From positions 32,378,412-32,442,411 of the forward strand of contig CM043865.1 in the NCBI GenBank assembly GCA_023846275.1: a DNA stretch of 64,000 bases. Direction: 5' to 3'. Each line of letters opens with the position of its first letter. Position 1 is the first letter of the stretch. Made by a program: the position numbers and the translations under genes. Under the pieces are notes generated by a model. It worked only from the letters and a program-made list of their open reading frames with translations, made no database searches and had not been told where the DNA came from. Shown here piece by piece: positions 57,587 through 64,000 of this stretch. Origin of the DNA: Vanilla planifolia (Eukaryota; Streptophyta; Magnoliopsida; Asparagales; Orchidaceae).

Positions 57587-59123
57587 ATGGGGAAACAGCA
57601 AGGCGAGTGCGAGTACGAAAGCCTTCGGAAGACTCGCATCTCAGAGAACAAGGTTCGTCCATCTCCTTCTCCTCAGCACAGTTTCCTTCTTCCTGAAACG
57701 TTCTCCTGAGAACAGATACTTGCTTTGCGCTGGATCCGCAGACCCGAATGGCCTCTCTAGGGTTAGATCGGCATGCCGATGCGTTCCTATCTCTTATTTC
57801 CTCCAAAAGCCCCATCAAAAAAAGCACCATTCGAAAGGCCGAAGTAAAGGTTTTGGGCGCTCCTCGGCGCTCGAATCGCTTGAAAGGAAAGCCAGCATAC
57901 GTCGAACGGCCTATGTCCGGTGAATACATTGTTCCCTCTTCGCGTCAGCTGGGCTTATTCCTTTCAAGTTTTGGTTTTTCCTTGCTCAAGGTTCGTGTAC
58001 GTGGGTGTCAGATTCTTCGAGGAAAGCATCGATTGGAAAGACGATACCCGCGTGGAGGAAGCTGGGTTTGGAAAGCCGAGGAGGTGGAGCACGGGGCAGC
58101 TTCTATGACCAAGTTTTAGGGATTTGCTGCCACTTTTGCAGGTTTTCCGGTTTCAGATGTTTCAATTCAATTATATCAACGATTCTGTAGAAGAAAATAA
58201 AAGCAAAAAAGGTTCATAGGCTTCATTTCTTGACTCCAAATGAAGCAAAAAAAAAAAAAAAAGCCATATTTCTACTTCAATTCACATCTATTCAATGCAG
58301 AAAACAGAACGTTGCCTTCAAAAATCTTTCTTCATACTGTTGCAGGCAGAAAAAGCTTTGTGCAGAAGAAGACTGCAAACGATGCAATACAGGGGACATG
58401 AACGAGCCCTGCACAGGTGAAGAGAATGCTACATCATTTTTTCCATTTTAATTCGCTGCACAAAATTCAATTATACTCAAGCACAGGAAAAACCGAATGC
58501 ACGGCGTGCTATTCTTCCAATGGAATCCTTTGTCGCGCTTGTCTCAAGATTAGATATGGAGAAGGTCAGCTAATCTCTTCCGCTGCTTCTTCTATCCCTC
58601 TTTTGTAGTTTAACAAACTTGAGAGGTGAGAAATGTGAGAACCTGTTTCTGATAGATTTGGAGGTGGTCAGAAAGATGAAGGATTGGATGTGCCCTCACT
58701 GCATCGAGGAAAAAGGCATCAGACCATACTGGATCTGCAACAGGTACCCAAACTCTAATCTTATGTTTGGTTTGTTAAACAAACAATCTGAGCAAAATGT
58801 TTGAGAATGGTTTATTCGATTGCCTTTTTGTAATCTTGTTTACCATGGAATGTTATTGCAAGCTCTCTGTGTTTGAGGAGGAAGAAGATGTCACCGACCG
58901 GGATTGCAATATATCATGGTTTGCCATAACATCCAACTGTTGATCCAACATTTTTAACTTCCTAGTATGTTATGATATTGTTCATATTTGGGCTTTTCTT
59001 TTGTGTTGTTTGTCTTCTTGACAATGGAGAACAGCTCGTGAGGAAGGGTTTGAATCAGTTGCACATCTGCTTATGGACCAATTGAAAAAGGTAGGGGGAG
59101 CATTTCATCAGCTTACAAGTTAA
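57587..59123 (+). CDS. CDCA7-like zinc-finger (zf-4CXXC_R1) protein
   Basis: Eight exons: 57587-57652, 57742-57919, 57991-58141, 58346-58416, 58487-58564, 58656-58743, 58863-58918 and 59035-59123; phases agree; 258 residues. The N-terminus (YESLRKTRISENK) matches the family's YEKxRxxRIxENK; residues 23-29 (TRMASLG) and PRRSNRLKG are also typical. The cysteine-rich domain spans about 128-220: CHFCRQKKLC, CKRC, CTACYSSNGILCRACL, RYGE, WMCPHC, WICN, followed by PTGIAIYHAREEGFESVAHL. Animal CDCA7 recruits the remodeller HELLS and supports DNA methylation; a chromatin role here is inferred. At 258 residues it is at the short end. The last coding end is uncertain: AAG|GTAGGG at 59090 could be a donor to an unseen exon; reading through gives VGGAFHQLTS and a stop at 59121. 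Confidence 0.88.
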
Positions 59124-62100
59124 AATTACAAGATGGAGTTTACCTTGATGTGCTTTGGGTTCAATGGCTAATTATTTCTTCTATGTGAACGTTTGACTTT
59201 TTTGGGTCTTTGATGGCATGCTAAGATGAACACAAAGTTAATGATAGTTCTTTATAAAGTTAATGATAGTTCTTTATAGTCTATGGTGGTGTGGTTGTTG
59301 AAGTAGGAACTCAATGTTGGGTTGACCTTCCAAAAATACAAATTTTGATTGTGAAATCTGATTTTTGTTCTCATTAAAGTGTATTGTCAACTTCAATTAT
59401 GAAATTTGATCTAATTATAAGATGTGATTTTATAATTAAAACCACATTTATTTTATAAATAAAATTTAATCTTATAAATAACATTTGATTTGAATGAAGT
59501 AGGATTTTTTTTCTAATTATTTCTTTATAATACCATATCTTGTTTTAAATAATCTTTTTAACTAATTTGAAAACTATAAATTGATTTATAATTTAAATAT
59601 TTCACATGCATGGTATGTTAAAATTTGAAATTGTTTTCATAAATTTTAAAAACTTAAATTAATTTAAACCTTTGGCTTTAGGAACTAGATGATGTTGATG
59701 CAAAATTTGAGTCATTTTAACATAGTTATATGGGGCCAAATATGGGGAACAAGATTATAAGGTGTGGTGAATTTTGAAATTGGAAGATATTTTTTTATTA
59801 GAAATCATTCACGTTTTTAGTCTTTTTGCTCTAGTTTTTGTATCATTTTTTTATTGTTGTGGGTATGGTATTCACTAGTTGTTCTTGTCTCTAAGTTAAC
59901 TAAAGAAAATAAAACATAATAGAAGGATCACTTCATTGTTTTGAAAATATATGAATGAACAATGAAAGTAAGCTTATACAATAACAAGATTATAAGAAGA
60001 AGAGACTCGCAAAGGGATTCATTGCAATAGGGAGAGCCCAATGGAGATTTGTGTTGGGTGAAGTTGACATAAGCTCGTCAATGACTGGAGATTGATTTAG
60101 GCTCCACAAAAGAAGCAAAAGTCAATGTGATCGACACAACTATCGCACAAGCTTGATGGTATTGATTTTTGATAGAGGCTAGGCAACAAAATTATTTTGA
60201 AGGAACTTTGATTAAAATTAAATATTTAAATTATGTAACTTAATTATTTCCAAGAAGAAATATGCTTGGGCTATCATCATTAGTAAAACGAGCACCAATC
60301 CACATCCCACAATTGGATTGGTGACAACAACTTTGTAGATATTGTGGGAAGGATAAGTGGTTGTTCTCAACAATGCTCAAATAATCATCACACAAAGTTT
60401 TTAAAACTAGATCATTAATAATTTGAAAAATATATAAATGCAACCATTTTATGTCATTATTTTTCATATCCAAATACTTTGTAACCTTTTTTATCAATTT
60501 AATAGCTAAAGTTTTGAATAGGGAACTAACAATGTTTTGCAGCCAAAGCATAGATTATCTTGGCATGAAAGAAGAGCATGATTGGGGAAAACAAGCATTG
60601 GAAGCAACGCAACAGCAAGTTGAATTCCATGCACTAAAGCATGTTTGGAGGCAAAACCATGATTGTATCTTATTGCACATTGTTTCATGATGAAAGAACT
60701 ATTTGGATAGAAAGAATTATTGATGTGACATCTCATGATTTGATTTTGGGAGAAGTCTATTTAGTTTTCAAGGGATAATATGCATGGTGAGAATCCAAGG
60801 TCATTAAGGTTGGCTTTAACAATAAGAGTAGGAGATCCTTAACCTCCCATGAAGATGGAATACTAGATTGCTAAAGTACTTGCATGTTTATATAGTAAGA
60901 ATTAATTTTCTCTGTTAACCTTATAACTCTGAAGTTGGTTAGACATCTCATAAAATTAAACTAATAATGAGTTCTATTAGAAAATTGTTGAAGCACTCAA
61001 TAAATAGTTTGATATTCACAGAGTAGACTTTGTCTAGTTTGACAATTAACTTATTAAAATTTTAAGCTTATATTTGAACTGATTGAACCATTTAATAGTT
61101 TAATCAAATTGTCTGATTGGATGCTAATGGCTAGTTTGACTAATAGGTTTCTAATTTCTTTTTAAGTCAATCTATTATCAACATGCTTCTAAATATTGAG
61201 ATGGATTATGAAAACATTAAGCAATACCTAAAAGAAGTAGAATGATAAGCATGTCTAAGAACTTTAAAATGGTCAATTTGCATTACAAGTATGAGAGGAT
61301 TCATAGAACAATACACAATTAAATAGAAGAGCTTTCTAATATTCACCACAATGCGTTTTCTATACACAAGGTTTCAAGCATTTTGCATCAATTAGCAAAC
61401 TTTTATGAACTTTTTTCTTTGTAATGCATTTAAGAGCCAACATTTTCTCTCAACCTAGAATTTCGTGTATACTTTTGTAAAATCCTATTAGCTTATATAG
61501 AAATACAAAGTGTAGTTGTATTGAATACCATTATAATTATAACTTTAATGTGAATGAAAATGTGAAAAAAAAATCCTAAAAGGATATCTTGCAAAAAGAT
61601 TATATTGATTGTTGTACTAAAAAGAGGTGAACATTCAGTATGATAAAAAATGTGTTTTTAGTGATAAAAATTTTCCTAACATAGGAAAAAATATTGATAA
61701 TAAAATAAATTATTAAAGCATATTTAGAAAATATTACTATTTTATTAGAGTAGTAATATCACAAGAAAAAATATAAAAAATACCAAACATCATCATAAAT
61801 TTTGTAAGATGATATGAAAATGTAGAGCAAGATGAGCTCGTTTTAAATTTGTTTTAATAAATTTTGAAAATTTTTTGGTATACAAAAATATAAATAATAC
61901 AAATAATACAAACACTTATAATGCATGAAATGGAAGTTAGAGGAGAAAGGAAAATCAAAGGGGAAGAACTTGTGGCAAGGACCTCAATCTAGAAAGAGGA
62001 ATTCTTCTTAGAAAGTAAGGTGAGTTTACTCTATGATTGGTACTTTGATTTGTAAGAAGATCTAGTCAAGTTTCATGTTATAATGCATGAAATGGAAATA

Positions 62101-64000
62101 CACAAGAGTCAAAAAGCATACATTTTCATGTTTGGCGAGTGATTTGAGCTCCCAAGTGAAAATAAAAGGAGATTAAGACTTATAAATTTGAAATATATAG
62201 TTCCAGGTTGTTACTAAAAGGTTTGATCAATGGATTGAAATAAAGAATGAGATTTGAGTCTCTATTAGACTTCTTGATGGTTGATTAAATATTGATAAGG
62301 GAATTAGATGGTGTGAGAATTTTGGCAAAAAGAGTTTTGAATCTCCAGTTAGTAAAATCTAAAGATCAGGTGATTTGACAAGGATTTTGATAATTTGATA
62401 AGGACCTAGAGAGGCAATAAATGATGGAATGACTGAACACTCTTGGCATTTAGCAACTATTAGATGATCATTCAACAATTTGATTAAAGTATAAGGACTT
62501 TAATCTGATGTAACCATTAGGGCTCAAATGGATGCAATTAAATGTTGTAGACACCATAAGGGTGTGGAAACACAAAGAAATATGGTAAACTTTAAATGCA
62601 TTGACTACATGAAGGAAACATAATGTATGCTTTATGTATAATTTTAAACAATAAGGTAGCAAGAAAAGGGAACATTAAGCAAGAAACTACTAATATGTAA
62701 GTGATCCATCGAAAAAAACTAGATAATCTAGATGGTAGTAGACATTATAGAAGAGAAAATAGAGTTATTTGCACACAAATCCCTACTTATTATTGTCCAT
62801 TTTATATATGAAATATGCATTGCAATAACCCAAGGATGAACATAAAAATTTTTAGAACTATAATTGCTAGAATAGGTTTAACATACATCACATTAAACCC
62901 ATTGTACAATATGTTAGGTGTAGAAAAATTATACTCAAACTAAAAATAAATAATCAAGTACAATACAATTTAAGCTATGTATGATGTGCTGATTATAATG
63001 TACAATATTTTAAATTATTTGTCCAATATGTTTGACTTAAATTTAGAAAAAAAAAAAGAAAACTTGAGAAAATATTTATGATACATTAATAAATAGTTTA
63101 TAATACATAAAAAATAAAATGAATAGTACTTAGTTAATATAACACTTAAGAACAAAAAAGATAGAGAGTGATCATTAACTGATGTTTTGAGAAAAAAATC
63201 AATATATAATGAATGGTCCTTAACAAGTTTTCAGGTTGAAGGTTATAAGGATAAATAGTTCAACATTAGCTACTAAGGGATCAATTATAAGGTTTATATG
63301 AAATGTTATAATCTTAAAATGTTAGATGTCTTTTGAAGACAAAATTTTTGTCAATATAGAACAATTATAACATCCCAAAATTACAGATAAATATTTAAAT
63401 AAATATTTTTAAAATTTTAAATAAATAGATGTTTAAATTAATAAAAAAAAATAATTACTTAAACGTCAATCGATGATCCTAAAAATGGAGGATTCATAAC
63501 ATCCAAAATATAAAAAAATTGAGTTTTATAGCTATCCAAAAATTTATCAATTATTTTTCAAATGATTGAAAGAAAAATATATAAGCAAATAACATGACAA
63601 ACTATTGAAAGTAAATTAAAATGTGTATAAGGGTCAGTTATAATTGACTCTCATAACGACAATGATAAAGGAGACTATGAGAAGTAGAGAGGCCAATCTT
63701 AGCATGACTTTAAGTCCGAATAAGATTAGTATGCCTCTAAGTGAAAGCTTTACATGATATATTAGATGGTACTGTATAAACAAAATCACCACACACTATG
63801 TGATTTTCGTTAACAAGTTTCTAAGAGTTTAAGATAATTTATTTTACATTTACTATTAAAGGAGAATTCTTGTTTTTATATAAGATATCATTGCCTTTAG
63901 ATGTTGAAGTATATCTTAAGGACAAAAATAGTATAACCTAAGGGGATAATTTTTTAACATAGGAAGACCAAGTTTTCACATTTATGGTATCATAGGGATA
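59124..64000. other. AT-rich intergenic region to the window end
   Basis: No gene recognised. Short open frames (60240-60551 -, 60451-60690 +, 62468-62662 -) look random or repeat-derived. GTTATAACATCCCAAAATTAC-like text at about 63366 and CATAACATCC near 63495 resemble the TGTAACACCC starts of plant LTRs but no pair or domain was found. Confidence 0.5.
59233..59276 (+). repeat. 22-bp perfect tandem repeat
   Basis: Two adjacent copies of a 22-base unit (AAAGTTAATGATAGTTCTTT plus AT) at 59233-59254 and 59255-59276, about 110 bases after the zinc-finger gene's stop codon. Probably recent slippage. Confidence 0.8.

Noticed and set aside
57515-57709. Upstream alternative starts for the zinc-finger gene
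   Set aside because: The 57515 frame begins at a weak non-ATG-like position and is out of context; ATG 57587 gives the family N-terminus directly.
1-64000. CRISPR arrays, bacterial operons, tRNA or rRNA genes
   Set aside because: None seen. The tandem repeats found lack spacers of CRISPR type, and no cloverleaf or rRNA core sequence was recognised; a tRNA scan was not possible by eye.

Overview
The window is nuclear DNA of a flowering plant. It holds a CC-NBS-LRR resistance gene end, a sugar transport protein (STP) gene, MRE11, an S1/P1-type nuclease and a CDCA7-like zinc-finger gene, all intron-rich with plant-style splice sites, and no prokaryotic features. The STP coding exons are CpG/GC-rich while introns and spacers are very AT-rich. 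That contrast is usual in monocots, so a monocot is my guess, not a demonstrated fact. All five recognised protein genes lie on the + strand. Exon joins were made by hand from GT/AG (one GC/AG) borders, reading phase and remembered family sequences; no search was run.

Layout. 1-2195: 3' part of an NLR gene, cut by the window edge. 2.2-8.1 kb: AT-rich spacer with duplicated (TTA)n arrays and a decayed minus-strand Ty1/copia element. 8.1-9.8 kb: three-exon STP1-like hexose/H+ symporter. 9.8-18.1 kb: gene-free AT-rich DNA with weak LTR-like signals. 18.2-18.6 kb: CpG-rich island carrying what looks like only the first exon of a GAUT7-like gene. 20.0-21.3 kb: tandem duplication of about 634 bp. 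21.7-51.5 kb: MRE11 in 21 recognised coding exons over about 30 kb. Its introns hold copia fossils, an RTE-type LINE, an L1-type LINE, a three-copy 56-bp hairpin repeat, a foldback MITE-like element, an old Ty3/gypsy element and a plastid rps11-like segment. 53.3-54.9 kb: nine-exon S1/P1 nuclease. 55.5-56.9 kb: another tandem duplication (about 707 bp). 57.6-59.1 kb: eight-exon zf-4CXXC_R1 (CDCA7-like) gene. 59.1-64 kb: AT-rich DNA with no gene that I recognise.

The genes do not form a pathway. MRE11 (double-strand-break repair) and the CDCA7-like protein (chromatin/DNA-methylation related) are nuclear, the STP is a plasma-membrane transporter, the nuclease is secretory, and the NLR is an immune receptor. 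The points most worth a second look are the MRE11 structure (last 11 codons 8.7 kb beyond the preceding exon, a GC-AG intron, start exon not found), the orphan GAUT7-like exon upstream of it, and the rps11-like reading frame, which has stayed open although clearly diverged and sits directly against a gypsy LTR.
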